From the IMG/VR virus record IMGVR_UViG_3300025010_002037, positions 1-43,732 of that record: a stretch of DNA of 43,732 nt; one strand, 5' to 3'. Source of the DNA: a virus. This document shows positions 16,277 through 25,116 of the stretch, piece after piece (within the stretch, counting starts at the first letter, position 1; each line of letters starts with the position of its first letter). Position numbers and translations under genes: made by a program. The notes beneath the pieces are model-generated. The model was not told the DNA's origin. It was given only the letters and a program-made list of their open reading frames with translations, and did no database searches.

Positions 16277-16328
16277 AAGCTTTAGGATTAAGAATTAAGA
16301 ATTAAAGAAATCGGAAGAGGTGAGATAT

Positions 16329-16529
16329 GTGGACAATTATAAAAATAAAATCAATAGGGATGTAACGGTAAAAAAACCTTGGTACTATGCAGTTGTTCAA
16401 AATCCAACAGTTACACACCATGACACAAAAGTAATTTACGGCTCGACGCCAGAAGTTGTAGAAAGGAAAATAATTAAACAAATGAAAAAGTGGGAGAGTG
16501 GTAAAAATGTACATTTGCAGAACGGATAA
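16329..16529 (+). CDS. Small phage protein
   Basis: 66 residues (VKKPWYYAVVQNPTVTHHDT, then PEVVERKIIKQMKKWESG). GTG 16329 is best placed behind AGAGGTGAG; GTG 16320 overlaps that site. The 3' end overlaps the next gene by 23 bases. Unknown function. Confidence 0.5.
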   Translation: MDNYKNKINRDVTVKKPWYYAVVQNPTVTHHDTKVIYGSTPEVVERKIIKQMKKWESGKNVHLQNG

Positions 16530-16812
16530 AGAAGCAGCAATAATAAACACGATAGAAGATTTTAGAGATTTTATATCAGACGATTTATATGAGACATTGG
16601 AGGAACTCACGTCGGGTAACCGGGACGAGCTAGAAAAACAGGTAAAAATTTTAGAAAATGAAATAAAGGGCTACGATGCTGATGTGTGTGGGTTAAGAAG
16701 CGGCATGACGGAAGCGTTAGAGTTGTTAGAGAAGATTTTAGATGGTAATAGGATAAACAGAAAAGATATAGAGAGTGTAAAAAAGATATTAGAGAATTCG
16801 GAGGGGTATTGA
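16507..16812 (+). CDS. Coiled-coil phage protein
   Basis: 101 residues, acidic and mostly helical (ETLEELTSGNRDELEKQVKI, LENEIKGYDADV, ALELLEKILDG). ATG 16507 follows GGGAGAGTGG. No family recognised; an oligomeric coiled coil is likely. Confidence 0.55.
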   Translation: MYICRTDKEAAIINTIEDFRDFISDDLYETLEELTSGNRDELEKQVKILENEIKGYDADVCGLRSGMTEALELLEKILDGNRINRKDIESVKKILENSEGY

Positions 16813-16813
16813 T

Positions 16814-17083
16814 ATGAATTATGATGAAATACAAGAATTAATGAACAAAAGAGGCTATGATTTACAGTTACGTAATGCAAACAAGACATATCTACTTTTT
16901 TATAATGCGATCTTAGGATTAAATTGTGAAGTTGGGATAGACGAAAGAGGTGCAATTACATTTGAATTATCTAAAATGATAAATATGATACACTGCACTA
17001 CAACAAAATGCGGAAGCCTAGAAAACGATAAACATTTTAAACGTTTTGAAGATAAACTAAAAAAGATAGGGGAGTGTGAGTGA
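16814..17083 (+). CDS. Small phage protein
   Basis: 89 residues with an alpha/beta pattern (EIQELMNKRGYDLQLRNANK, TYLLFYNAILGL) and two C-terminal cysteines (IHCTTTKCG). Starts one base after the previous stop, with GGAGGGG inside the upstream gene. Unknown function. Confidence 0.55.
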   Translation: MNYDEIQELMNKRGYDLQLRNANKTYLLFYNAILGLNCEVGIDERGAITFELSKMINMIHCTTTKCGSLENDKHFKRFEDKLKKIGECE

Positions 17084-17084
17084 G

Positions 17085-17576
17085 ATGAATAAAGAATTGA
17101 AAAGGTATTTTAAAAAGGTTAATGAATTACGGTTTAGTAAAGAAAATGGATTACTATCTGACAAATATATAATTGTACCGTGCACAGAAATGGAATATCT
17201 AGAATTATTAGAACCAGAAAAAATAAAATCTTATATTTCAGATTATAAGGAGCCTAGCCTTAACCTAAAGCAATTATCAAATACAAGTACAGAAGGTGCT
17301 GAACTAGAAGTATTTTATATAGACAGTGGGGATAGCCGCAATAGTTTATTTGCAGTAATTAAAGGGCAAAACCACTGCTCAGTAATTTCAAAACGTTATT
17401 TAGATATGGTTACGAATGATAAACCACGGGCGTATAAATATAAATCTAATACCAGAGTTGGTGGAGTTCGTATAGAAAATAAAGACGGTGAATTTGTAGG
17501 GTTTATAATGCCTGTTAGATTAACGGACAAACTGTATGAGAAAATTGAAAGCTTGGTTGATGCAGCCGGTAAGTAA
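17085..17576 (+). CDS. Unknown 163-residue phage protein
   Basis: Soluble protein with a basic N-terminal helix (MNKELKRYFKKVNELRFSKE) and a beta-rich remainder. Late segment KYKSNTRVGGVRIENKDGEF followed by VGFIMPVRL recalls small beta-barrel folds. ATG 17085 is one base after the upstream stop, behind GGGGAG. Not recognised. Confidence 0.55.
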   Translation: MNKELKRYFKKVNELRFSKENGLLSDKYIIVPCTEMEYLELLEPEKIKSYISDYKEPSLNLKQLSNTSTEGAELEVFYIDSGDSRNSLFAVIKGQNHCSVISKRYLDMVTNDKPRAYKYKSNTRVGGVRIENKDGEFVGFIMPVRLTDKLYEKIESLVDAAGK

Positions 17577-17625
17577 TAAGAATATTCTTGAATTATAAAT
17601 AACAGATAAAAAGGGGTGGGATACA

Positions 17626-18129
17626 TTGAATATCAAAGAACAGGAAGCTATTAAAAAAATTATACAAGAAACCATAAGCTCTAGCATACAAAGCTATTTA
17701 AATAGTGCTAATAAGAAAATATATGACAAAAGACTAAGAAACACGCGTTTATTACTGGATAACTATAATAATTTTATCGAGCATTGTGGAAATGCGGTGT
17801 ACAATAGTGAACAGTTAGAAGAAGATATATTTGTAGACAATGAAATAATAATTAACTCGATACTCAAGTCTAAAAGACGTACTGAAATTATGATAAATCA
17901 TATTAAATCATGTTTAGATTACTATATAAATTCAGGGCGTATGAGTAAAAATATAGAGATACAAAGACGAGTCGAGGCCGTAGAATTAATATATATAAAA
18001 AAGATGAAACATAATGAAGCGGCGGATTATCTACATGTAGATCCAAGAACATTTAGGAGAGATAGAAAAAAAGCAGTAGAGGAACTGGCTGTGATATTTT
18101 GGGGTGTGGACGGTATAAAATTATGTTGA
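17626..18129 (+). CDS. ArpU-like late transcription regulator
   Basis: 167 residues, helical, ending in a sigma-region-4-like helix-turn-helix (YIKKMKHNEAADYLHVDPRT then FRRDRKKAVEELAVIFWG). This form and the position directly before the terminase operon are typical of ArpU/RinA-type activators of phage late genes. TTG 17626 follows AAGGGGTGGG. A 12-bp palindrome (AAGAATATTCTT, 17578-17589) lies in its leader. The TGTCC repeats next to its stop codon are the obvious candidate binding sites. Confidence 0.8.
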   Translation: MNIKEQEAIKKIIQETISSSIQSYLNSANKKIYDKRLRNTRLLLDNYNNFIEHCGNAVYNSEQLEEDIFVDNEIIINSILKSKRRTEIMINHIKSCLDYYINSGRMSKNIEIQRRVEAVELIYIKKMKHNEAADYLHVDPRTFRRDRKKAVEELAVIFWGVDGIKLC

Positions 18130-18185
18130 TGTCCAAAGCGTGTCCAAAACGTGTCCTTTACATGTCCTCTTGAATGGTATATAAT
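18130..18185 (+). promoter_or_regulatory. Late promoter with four TGTCC repeats
   Basis: TGTCC occurs at 18130, 18141, 18152 and 18163, exactly 11 bp apart. A promoter overlaps the last two: TTTACA (18157-18162), 17-bp spacer, TATAAT (18180-18185). The repeats therefore cover one DNA face from about -62 to -25, fitting contact by an activator (probably the ArpU-like protein) with RNA polymerase. Confidence 0.75.
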
Positions 18186-18353
18186 GATAGTGTGAAATAA
18201 CTCTAATGAGAGGGTGAGAAACATGAAAAGAATAACATAAGAAATAGAAAAAGAAAAAAGTTGCTATGGAATTATTCGAAAAAGTGTGATATATTAGTAT
18301 TATTAAAATTGTGTAAAATGAACAGATACATAGAGAGATTAAAATTCCCCCGA
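18186..18353 (+). other. Late leader without a clear gene
   Basis: About 170 bases between the late promoter and a terminator-like hairpin. It holds a five-codon reading frame (ATG 18223, MKRIT) behind GAGAGGGTGAG, and an extended -10 (TGATATATT, 18287-18295) that could be a second promoter. No conserved RNA family is recognised. A leader peptide or a small RNA is possible. Confidence 0.35.
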
Positions 18354-18390
18354 AACAGACTATCAAAAATGGTAGTTTGTTTTATTTTTT
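18354..18390 (+). terminator. Terminator-like hairpin before terminase
   Basis: AACAGACTATC (18354-18364) pairs with GGTAGTTTGTT (18371-18381), two G-U pairs, 6-base loop, followed by TTATTTTTT. It stands only 16 bases before the terminase start. Late transcription from 18180 must read through, so it may act with antitermination, or end a short RNA. Confidence 0.6.
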
Positions 18391-18405
18391 AAGGATGTGA
18401 TACGT

Positions 18406-18894
18406 ATGGCTAAATCAAAATGGGAACAAGTTAAAGAAAAATTAATACTAGTAGAAGCTTGGGCTCGTGATGGTTTAATCGACGAGCAAATATTCAATAA
18501 TTTACGTATTAGCAAAGATACGTTTTATAAATACAAAAATAAATATGTGGAATTTTCTGACGCCTTAAAAAAGGGTAAGGAAGTTGTTGATGTAGAAGTA
18601 GAGAATGCTTTATTTAAAAAGGCTACAGGATTTACAACTATGGTAAAGAAGCATTATAAACTAAAACACGTGACATATGAAGATGGAAAGAGAGTAGAAG
18701 AAAAAGAAGAGCTTAAAGAAGTGGAAGAAGAGTTATATACACCCCCAGAGACGATGGCACAAATATATTGGCTAAACAATAGAAAGTCGGCTCAATGGAG
18801 AAATAAACAACAAGATGTATCAAATGAATCTGATTCAGGAAATATGCAAGAACTTATACAAGCGATATTAAAAAGTAAAGGTGATGCTAAATGA
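18406..18894 (+). CDS. terS: Terminase small subunit
   Basis: Recognises the packaging site and loads DNA on the large subunit. 162 residues with an N-terminal helix-turn-helix (KLILVEAWARDGLIDEQIFN, LRISKDTFYKYKNKYVEF), a central helical region and an acidic C-terminal part ending QELIQAILKSKGDAK. ATG 18406 follows AAGGATGTG; GTG 18397 overlaps that site. The stop overlaps the large-subunit start (ATGA). Confidence 0.85.
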   Translation: MAKSKWEQVKEKLILVEAWARDGLIDEQIFNNLRISKDTFYKYKNKYVEFSDALKKGKEVVDVEVENALFKKATGFTTMVKKHYKLKHVTYEDGKRVEEKEELKEVEEELYTPPETMAQIYWLNNRKSAQWRNKQQDVSNESDSGNMQELIQAILKSKGDAK

Positions 18895-20111
18895 TAGAAT
18901 GGCAACCTTTTGGAAAAAAATCAATAGACTTTATATTTACCCCATTGGAATCCGATGCACGAATCAATATTTTAGAGGGGTCGGTTAGAAGCTCAAAAAC
19001 CGTTACGATGATACCCAAGTGGCTGAACTATATAAAAAATGGACCTAAAGGCTTGTTATTAATGACAGGAGTGTCTAAGGATACTATTTACGATAACGTA
19101 CTGATAGATTTATTTGACACTACAGGATCCGGGGCATATACATATAACAGACAAACAGGAGACTTAATAATATACGGGAGAAAAATCAAAGTAGTAGGTG
19201 CAAAGGATGAGGGTTCAGAAAAATATATAAGAGGTAAAACATTAGCGGGTGCATATTGTGATGAACTATCACTTATGCCTGAATCGTTCTTTAAGCAGTT
19301 GCTAAACCGTCTAAGCGTTAAAGGTGCTAAGTTATATGCAACAACAAACCCAGATAGCCCAATGCATTACTTGAATAAAGAATACATTACAGACGAAACA
19401 AAAATAAAATCAGGTATGGTCAATATAATACATTTTGAGCTAGACGATAATCCAAATTTAGACGACGACTATAAAACGTTTATACGTAACGCATATACAG
19501 GATTATGGTATAAACGTATGATTTTAGGGCTGTGGGTAATGGCTGAGGGTGCAATATATGATATGTGGACCAACGAGAATATATACGAGAAAATCCAAGT
19601 TGGGGTAGAATCAACGTGCAGACGTTTTATAAGTATAGACTATGGGACTACCAATCCTATGGTTTTTTTAGATATTTATGATGATGGTGTAAATGTTTGG
19701 GTAAAAAATGAGTATTACTTTGATAGCCGTAAATCTAACACACAAAAGACGGATAGTCAATATGCAGATGATCTAATAAAATTTATTGGTGACGAGTATC
19801 CAGAAACAATAATTTTAGACCCATCCGCTGCATCATTTAAGGCAGAGTTAAGACAACGAGGGCTACGAATTACAGATGCCGACAATGGAGTAAATGATGG
19901 GATAAGAATGGTAGCTAGCTTATTGGCTCAACGGAAATTGAAAGTCAACAAAGCCTGCAATAACCTTATAGAAGAAATACAGGGGTATGTATGGGACGAT
20001 AAAGCAATCAAGCGTGGAGAGGAAAAGCCACTCAAAACAAAGGATCATGCTTGCGATGCAATGCGGTATTTCGTTAAAACTAAAATAAAAGCTTATAGGC
20101 TTATAAGTTAG
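18891..20111 (+). CDS. terL: Terminase large subunit, PBSX-type
   Basis: ATPase and nuclease that packages DNA. 406 residues. Walker A is ILEGSVRSSKT (near residue 30), Walker B AGAYCDELSLMP, motif III-like YATTNPDSPMH. C-terminal RNase H-like nuclease has ISIDYGTTNP, IILDPSAASF and DHACDAMRY with the catalytic aspartates. Length and motif spacing match PBSX/SPP1-like large terminases. Confidence 0.95.
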   Translation: MIEWQPFGKKSIDFIFTPLESDARINILEGSVRSSKTVTMIPKWLNYIKNGPKGLLLMTGVSKDTIYDNVLIDLFDTTGSGAYTYNRQTGDLIIYGRKIKVVGAKDEGSEKYIRGKTLAGAYCDELSLMPESFFKQLLNRLSVKGAKLYATTNPDSPMHYLNKEYITDETKIKSGMVNIIHFELDDNPNLDDDYKTFIRNAYTGLWYKRMILGLWVMAEGAIYDMWTNENIYEKIQVGVESTCRRFISIDYGTTNPMVFLDIYDDGVNVWVKNEYYFDSRKSNTQKTDSQYADDLIKFIGDEYPETIILDPSAASFKAELRQRGLRITDADNGVNDGIRMVASLLAQRKLKVNKACNNLIEEIQGYVWDDKAIKRGEEKPLKTKDHACDAMRYFVKTKIKAYRLIS

Positions 20112-20125
20112 GAGGTGTAGATATT

Positions 20126-21508
20126 ATGGCAAAAAAGAAGATAGATAACAAAATATCCAAAACAGCAGATGCGTTTATGAATATAGCAGCAAGACTTGGA
20201 GCGGGTACGGGAAACATACTAGAAGCTACAGAATATCCTTTGACTAGACTAAGCAGAAATTATCAACTTATGAATAGTCTTTACCGTTCACATTGGATAG
20301 TGCGTAAAGTAATAGACGTAATCCCGGAGGATATGTGTAAGAACTGGTTCAATCTATCTAGTCAAATAGAACCAGGCATGATGGATAAATTTAATAAAAC
20401 AAGTCGAAAACTTAAAGCAAACATTTTAAAAGGGATGAAGTGGGGGAGACTTTACGGCGGTGCTGCGGGAATAATGCTAATAGAAGGGCATGACGATTAC
20501 TCCGAGCCCTTAGACCTAGACAATGTATACCCAGATAGTTTTAAAGGTTTGCTAATTATAGATAGATGGAATGGCGTATATCCGCAACCAGACATAATTA
20601 CAGACATATCCGATGCTGAGTTTGGAATGCCCGAATTTTATGAAGTTACATCAGAAGCGATAGGAACAGTACGTGTGCATCATTCACGTTTAATAAGATT
20701 TATAGGTAGAGATTTGCCTTACATAGAATCAGTAGCAGAAACATACTGGGGAGCAAGCGAGGTAGAGCACATATATGATGAACTAAAGAAAAGGGATAAT
20801 ACATCATGGAATATAGCACAGTTGGTATTTCTAGCAAACTTAAGAGTATTAAAGATGAGTGATTTAGGGGAAGCGTTAGCAATATCAGACGAAAAGGTAC
20901 AACAAAGTATATATAATACAATACAAGCACAGAACGCTTTGATGTCAAATCAAGGTATATATTTAATAGATAGAGAGGATGGCTTTGAAACGCATCAATA
21001 TAGCTTTGGAGGATTATCTGATATATATGAAAACTTTATGCTCGACCTTTCAGGAGCTGCGGAAATACCTGCTACTAAATTATTTGGCAGAAGCCCAGCA
21101 GGATTAAATGCAACAGGCGAGAGTGACTTACAAAACTATTACGACACAATAGAGGAAAAACAGGAGTCATCATTAAGACCGATAATAGACAAGCTACTAC
21201 CCGTAATATGTATGAGTGTATTTGGTGCGATACCGGACGACCTGGATTATAAATTCAGCCCAGTATCAAGACCGAGCAATCAGGAAAAGGTTGATATAGG
21301 CGGAAAGCATACAACAGCTATTACAGACACGTTTAATTCGGGGTTGATTAGCCAAGAGATAGCACTTAAAGAATTAAGGCAGATGGAAGAGACAACAGGT
21401 ATGTGGTCTAATATAACTGATGAGGACATAGCACGAGCTGACAAGGAATTTAACCAACAACAAGAGATGCAAGTACTTCCTAACGTGAATTTTGATGATG
21501 AATCATGA
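20126..21508 (+). CDS. Portal protein, DUF1073 type
   Basis: 460 residues, forming the dodecameric DNA gate at one capsid vertex. Start (LTRLSRNYQLMNSLYRSHWI, VRKVIDVIPEDMCKNW) and the region PATKLFGRSPAGLNATGESD are typical of DUF1073 portals; the rest contains the long wing/stem helices. AGGAGGTGTAGATATT precedes ATG 20126. Databases may name relatives after the Acb1 anti-CBASS enzyme; nothing here except the position speaks for or against that, and the length and C-terminal region fit a portal. Confidence 0.88.
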   Translation: MAKKKIDNKISKTADAFMNIAARLGAGTGNILEATEYPLTRLSRNYQLMNSLYRSHWIVRKVIDVIPEDMCKNWFNLSSQIEPGMMDKFNKTSRKLKANILKGMKWGRLYGGAAGIMLIEGHDDYSEPLDLDNVYPDSFKGLLIIDRWNGVYPQPDIITDISDAEFGMPEFYEVTSEAIGTVRVHHSRLIRFIGRDLPYIESVAETYWGASEVEHIYDELKKRDNTSWNIAQLVFLANLRVLKMSDLGEALAISDEKVQQSIYNTIQAQNALMSNQGIYLIDREDGFETHQYSFGGLSDIYENFMLDLSGAAEIPATKLFGRSPAGLNATGESDLQNYYDTIEEKQESSLRPIIDKLLPVICMSVFGAIPDDLDYKFSPVSRPSNQEKVDIGGKHTTAITDTFNSGLISQEIALKELRQMEETTGMWSNITDEDIARADKEFNQQQEMQVLPNVNFDDES

Positions 21509-22317
21509 AAGATAGAAAAATAGAAAATAGTTACAGACGAGCATTAAGAAGTATAACTAATCAAATAACCGCAGAAGTAATTAAATTTAGTAAAGTTGAT
21601 GAAATAATAAGATACCTAATAGCACTATTTAATAATGATATATTCAGAATAATTTGCGAAAAAGAAGCTACAAGAATGGTTACGAATGTAAATAAATATA
21701 CAGCGACAACATGGAGGGAAGCAGCAGCGAAAGGTTCTAAGGGTAATATAATTTATAAGGCATTAAAAAAGAACCTAGAGGGAACAAAAGGAATGTATAT
21801 AGCTGAACAAATCAACCGTAACGCCGAATTAATAAAAAGTATACCCAAAGATTTATCGGCAAAAGTAACAGAGCATATTAAAGAACAGGCATTAAAAGGT
21901 GTTAGGGCTAGTACAATATCTGATCAGATACGAAAGCAGTTTGTTGACATAAGCAAGACCAAAGCAGACCTTATAGCACGTACAGAAGTAAGTAAAACCC
22001 AAACAGCATTATTAAGGTCACAAGCGGAAGAGATAGGGCTTGACTGGTACATATGGAAGGCAACAGGAGACCAGAGAACAAGGCACAGTCATGAAATAAT
22101 GGATGGTCTTTTAATTAATTGGAAAGAACCTCCAAGTCCTGAAAAGTTAGCAGGAGATAAACGTACATATGGAAACTATCACGCAGGGGAAATATTTAAT
22201 TGTAGATGTTATGCAGAACCAGTTGTGGATATAAAATATGTTGATTTTCCACATAAGGTACATATAAACGGTGCGATAAAGATGATGACACTAAAGCAAT
22301 TTAAAGAGGTGATGTAA
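21505..22317 (+). CDS. Minor head protein, Mu F / SPP1 gp7-like
   Basis: 270 residues. C-terminal signature ARTEVSKTQTALLRSQAEEI, WKATGDQRTRHSHEIMDG and GEIFNCRCYAEPV is that of the phage head morphogenesis family. Helps assemble the head and is often injected or portal-associated. ATGA overlap with the portal gene indicates coupling. Confidence 0.92.
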   Translation: MKDRKIENSYRRALRSITNQITAEVIKFSKVDEIIRYLIALFNNDIFRIICEKEATRMVTNVNKYTATTWREAAAKGSKGNIIYKALKKNLEGTKGMYIAEQINRNAELIKSIPKDLSAKVTEHIKEQALKGVRASTISDQIRKQFVDISKTKADLIARTEVSKTQTALLRSQAEEIGLDWYIWKATGDQRTRHSHEIMDGLLINWKEPPSPEKLAGDKRTYGNYHAGEIFNCRCYAEPVVDIKYVDFPHKVHINGAIKMMTLKQFKEVM

Positions 22318-22318
22318 G

Positions 22319-22654
22319 TTGATATTAATAGACAATAGAACAAAGGTAATAAAAATAAGTAAAGGAGACTATGCACCTTTACAATTCAACATTCAAGGTT
22401 ATGTGTTACAACAAGGGGATGTGATACATTTTTCAGTTAAGAAAAATGTAGAAGATGGAACACCGTTGATATATAAAGAAATAACAAATGACGGAGAAAG
22501 TTTTTTTATTGTAACAATTACAGAAGATGATGTTGCAGATATGGATTTTGATGACTACTTATACGATGTCAGACTGGTTTATGCAGATGGCACAATCTAC
22601 ACACCTATTTATCCTACACTATTTCGAGTGATGGAGGTGGTAGGCAATGGCTAA
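22319..22654 (+). CDS. Beta-rich structural protein, BppU-like
   Basis: 111 residues from TTG 22319, behind AGAGGTGATG. Pattern VIKISKGDYAPLQFNIQGY, GDVIHFSVKK, YLYDVRLVYADGTIYTPI resembles the N-terminal immunoglobulin-like domain of baseplate upper/receptor-binding proteins, though it lies in the head module. It overlaps the next gene by 8 bases. Possibly a base for capsid fibres (inference). Confidence 0.55.
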   Translation: MILIDNRTKVIKISKGDYAPLQFNIQGYVLQQGDVIHFSVKKNVEDGTPLIYKEITNDGESFFIVTITEDDVADMDFDDYLYDVRLVYADGTIYTPIYPTLFRVMEVVGNG

Positions 22655-23084
22655 CGTAGAAGTAACACTGACAATCGAAGCCGAGCCAAGGGTAATTATT
22701 ACGGATATAAATTCATACAAAGGATTACCTGGTCCCAATCTAAGTTTAGTTACCTATGCGGCGGGAGAAGATATAAGTGGTCATAGAGCAGTGTATATGT
22801 CTGAGGACGATACTGTAATGTACGCAGACAAAGATGGGGACCAAGTGTGTGTGCTAGGAGTCACTACTCAAGCTTCGATCGAAGGTGATCCTATTGCTAT
22901 ACAGACATTCGGAGAAATAATAGAGCCATCTTGGAACTGGGATGTATCAAAAGCAATATATCTAAGTAATAACGGATATCTGACACAAGAAGCACCTATA
23001 TCGGGTATAATCCAAAGAATTGGAATACCAATTAATAAAACAACGATGTTTGTAGATATACAAATGCCGATTGTTACAATCTAA
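22647..23084 (+). CDS. Head fibre-like structural protein
   Basis: 145 residues. After a short strand (VEVTLTIEAEPRVIITD) comes a domain (AGEDISGHRAVYMSEDDTVM, YADKDGDQVCVLGVTT, IQTFGEII) of the kind seen in capsid decoration and fibre proteins. ATG 22647 after GGAGGTGGTAGGCA. Position between Mu F-like and scaffold genes argues for a capsid role. Confidence 0.55.
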   Translation: MANVEVTLTIEAEPRVIITDINSYKGLPGPNLSLVTYAAGEDISGHRAVYMSEDDTVMYADKDGDQVCVLGVTTQASIEGDPIAIQTFGEIIEPSWNWDVSKAIYLSNNGYLTQEAPISGIIQRIGIPINKTTMFVDIQMPIVTI

Positions 23085-23101
23085 AAGGAGAGTGGATTAT
23101 T

Positions 23102-23614
23102 ATGGCAGGAAATAAATATTTAAAACAAGTAAATGGAGTACCAACAGAAGAGGTTGCAATACAATCATCAGTAGGGGCAGGAGATGCAGGGAAAATACCA
23201 GCATTAGATCTAGCAGGTAAGTTAGATGTAACAATGATGCCTGTAGGGATAGCGGCAGAAACAGACTTGATAGTAGCAAGTGAAAATCTATCAGCAGGAG
23301 ATTTTGTAAATATATGGTCTAGCACAGGAGTAAAAGCGAGAAAAGCAGATGCTACAGTAGCAGGAAAAGAAGCTCACGGTTTCGTACTAGCTGCAGTAAC
23401 ATCCGGACAAAATGCAACAGTATATAGAGCATCACAATCAAACACAGGACTAACAGGAATGACACCAGGAGCAAAACAATACTTAGCAACGACAGCAGGG
23501 GGAAGAACAGAAACAGCACCTTCGGGTTCAGGAAATGTAATACAAATATTAGGAGTAGCAAAGTCAGCTACAGAACTGATATTTGCACCAAGTTGTCCAA
23601 TAACATTGGCATAA
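23102..23614 (+). CDS. Head fibre / decoration-like protein
   Basis: 170 residues, alanine/glycine/serine-rich. N-terminal part (KYLKQVNGVPTEEVAIQSSV, GAGDAGKIPALDLAGKLD) looks like a collagen- or fibre-type trimer lead, and the C-terminal domain (LSAGDFVNIWSSTGVKARKA, AHGFVLAAVTSGQNATVYR) repeats the fold seen in the previous gene. AAAGGAGAGTGG precedes ATG 23102. Probably a trimeric capsid fibre. Confidence 0.6.
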   Translation: MAGNKYLKQVNGVPTEEVAIQSSVGAGDAGKIPALDLAGKLDVTMMPVGIAAETDLIVASENLSAGDFVNIWSSTGVKARKADATVAGKEAHGFVLAAVTSGQNATVYRASQSNTGLTGMTPGAKQYLATTAGGRTETAPSGSGNVIQILGVAKSATELIFAPSCPITLA

Positions 23615-23627
23615 TGGGGGGGATTTT

Positions 23628-25115
23628 ATGGCTAACAAAAAGCCTTTAGTAACAAAAGACGGAATAACACAAGAATTACCAGCATCAGATAAAATAGCAA
23701 CATCGGATATAGCAGGAATAGATCCTACAACAGCGCAAGAAGCAACTCAAACTACAATAAACACAAACCTTTTTCAGTATGCCAATGATGGAAAAACAGC
23801 TATTGCGACAGCTATAACTGCTAAAGGTGTATCATCAAGTCCTAGTGATACATTTGCAACATTGGCAACAAACATAGGGAATATACCAAGTGGAGCGACA
23901 ATTAACGGAGCGGTAGATGCAACAGCTAAAGCATCGGGAACTATAACATCGGGAGACATACTAGAGGGTACATATTTGCCAAGCTACACCGCACCTGACG
24001 TTATACCAGCATCGTCACCGTACGCCGGAGATATAATATACTTTAATTCAGAATATTATATGGCAGTTGGTATCGGTTCAACACCTTATTTATATATATA
24101 CAAGATGGCAACGGGAGTATGGACTAGAATGACAAACCCTGTCACATTACCAACAGGATGGGCAGGGCATTGTAAATTTTGTGAATTTGGAGGAATTTTA
24201 TACCTTGCAGTCGGGCATGGTGGCTCAACACCATTTATATCAACGTATTACTTGAGCGGAAGCACATGGATTAAAATAGCGAACCCATCAGACCTCCCAG
24301 GGTCATCATCGTATGGAATTGACATAATTATTTATAATACTGAAATGTATTTAATGACAGTATGGCAAGCAACAGGGTATATGATAATATGGAAATGGAA
24401 CGGAAGTGCATGGATAAAAGAAACAGCACCAGCAACACTACCAACAGGGAATTGTAATGCCTGCAGCTTTTACATATTTAATAGCACATTGTATTGTGTT
24501 ATAGCACATGCCACATCACCATACATAACAATTTATTATTTAACTGGAGGAGTATGGACTAAGATAGCAAACCCTGCATCATTGCCAACTACAACATGTA
24601 GTGGATCCGATTTCTTCGAGGTTGGAGGGTCATTACATATTGCACTAGGAAGCAATAACAGCTTTGCAACGGGGTCATTCTATTTATACAAATTGGTAGA
24701 CACAACATGGGTAAAACAAACAGTCCCTATATTAACCCGAGGAACTGTTTATAGAATTTCATGTAAGCCTTTTAATTCAAAAATAATTATAATGTTTTCA
24801 GTGAGTTCTGATAAATATACCCTTTTTGAATATGACGGTACCACATTCAAGCCAATAGGATCACCCGAGATTATATCTAGTGTCGGAACACAATCGGTAA
24901 CTTCTAGACTTTGCATAGCAAATAGTGAGTTGTGGGCTGTTCTTTCAAATAGTTATGCACCATACCTGACAACGTCAAAGTTCGGACTGAAAGTAAGAAC
25001 TAAAAACTTTGCGAATTTTGACTATATTACAACAAGCATTTTGACAGGAATAGCAAGCGAAAGCAAGACAGACGGACAATCAATAAATATCAAGTTACTT
25101 AAGGGGGAACTGTAA
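23628..25115 (+). CDS. Beta-propeller fibre protein (putative receptor/carbohydrate binding)
   Basis: 495 residues. N-terminal region (KPLVTKDGITQELPASDKIA, ATLATNIGNIPSG) is fibre-like. From about residue 125 there are six recurrent units of 50-60 residues, each ending in an aromatic strand: GVWTRMTNPVTLP, STWIKIANPSDLP, SAWIKETAPATLP, GVWTKIANPASLP, TTWVKQTVPILTR, TTFKPIGSPEIIS. This is a kelch/sialidase-like propeller. It lies in the head module, far from the tail fibres, so it may be displayed on the capsid. Binding partner unknown. Confidence 0.7.
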   Translation: MANKKPLVTKDGITQELPASDKIATSDIAGIDPTTAQEATQTTINTNLFQYANDGKTAIATAITAKGVSSSPSDTFATLATNIGNIPSGATINGAVDATAKASGTITSGDILEGTYLPSYTAPDVIPASSPYAGDIIYFNSEYYMAVGIGSTPYLYIYKMATGVWTRMTNPVTLPTGWAGHCKFCEFGGILYLAVGHGGSTPFISTYYLSGSTWIKIANPSDLPGSSSYGIDIIIYNTEMYLMTVWQATGYMIIWKWNGSAWIKETAPATLPTGNCNACSFYIFNSTLYCVIAHATSPYITIYYLTGGVWTKIANPASLPTTTCSGSDFFEVGGSLHIALGSNNSFATGSFYLYKLVDTTWVKQTVPILTRGTVYRISCKPFNSKIIIMFSVSSDKYTLFEYDGTTFKPIGSPEIISSVGTQSVTSRLCIANSELWAVLSNSYAPYLTTSKFGLKVRTKNFANFDYITTSILTGIASESKTDGQSINIKLLKGEL

Positions 25116-25116
25116 T

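Noticed and set aside
20126-21508. Anti-CBASS (Acb1-like) enzyme
   Set aside because: Names of this type are attached to some DUF1073 relatives in databases, but length, motif pattern and position between terminase and Mu F-like gene fit the portal protein.
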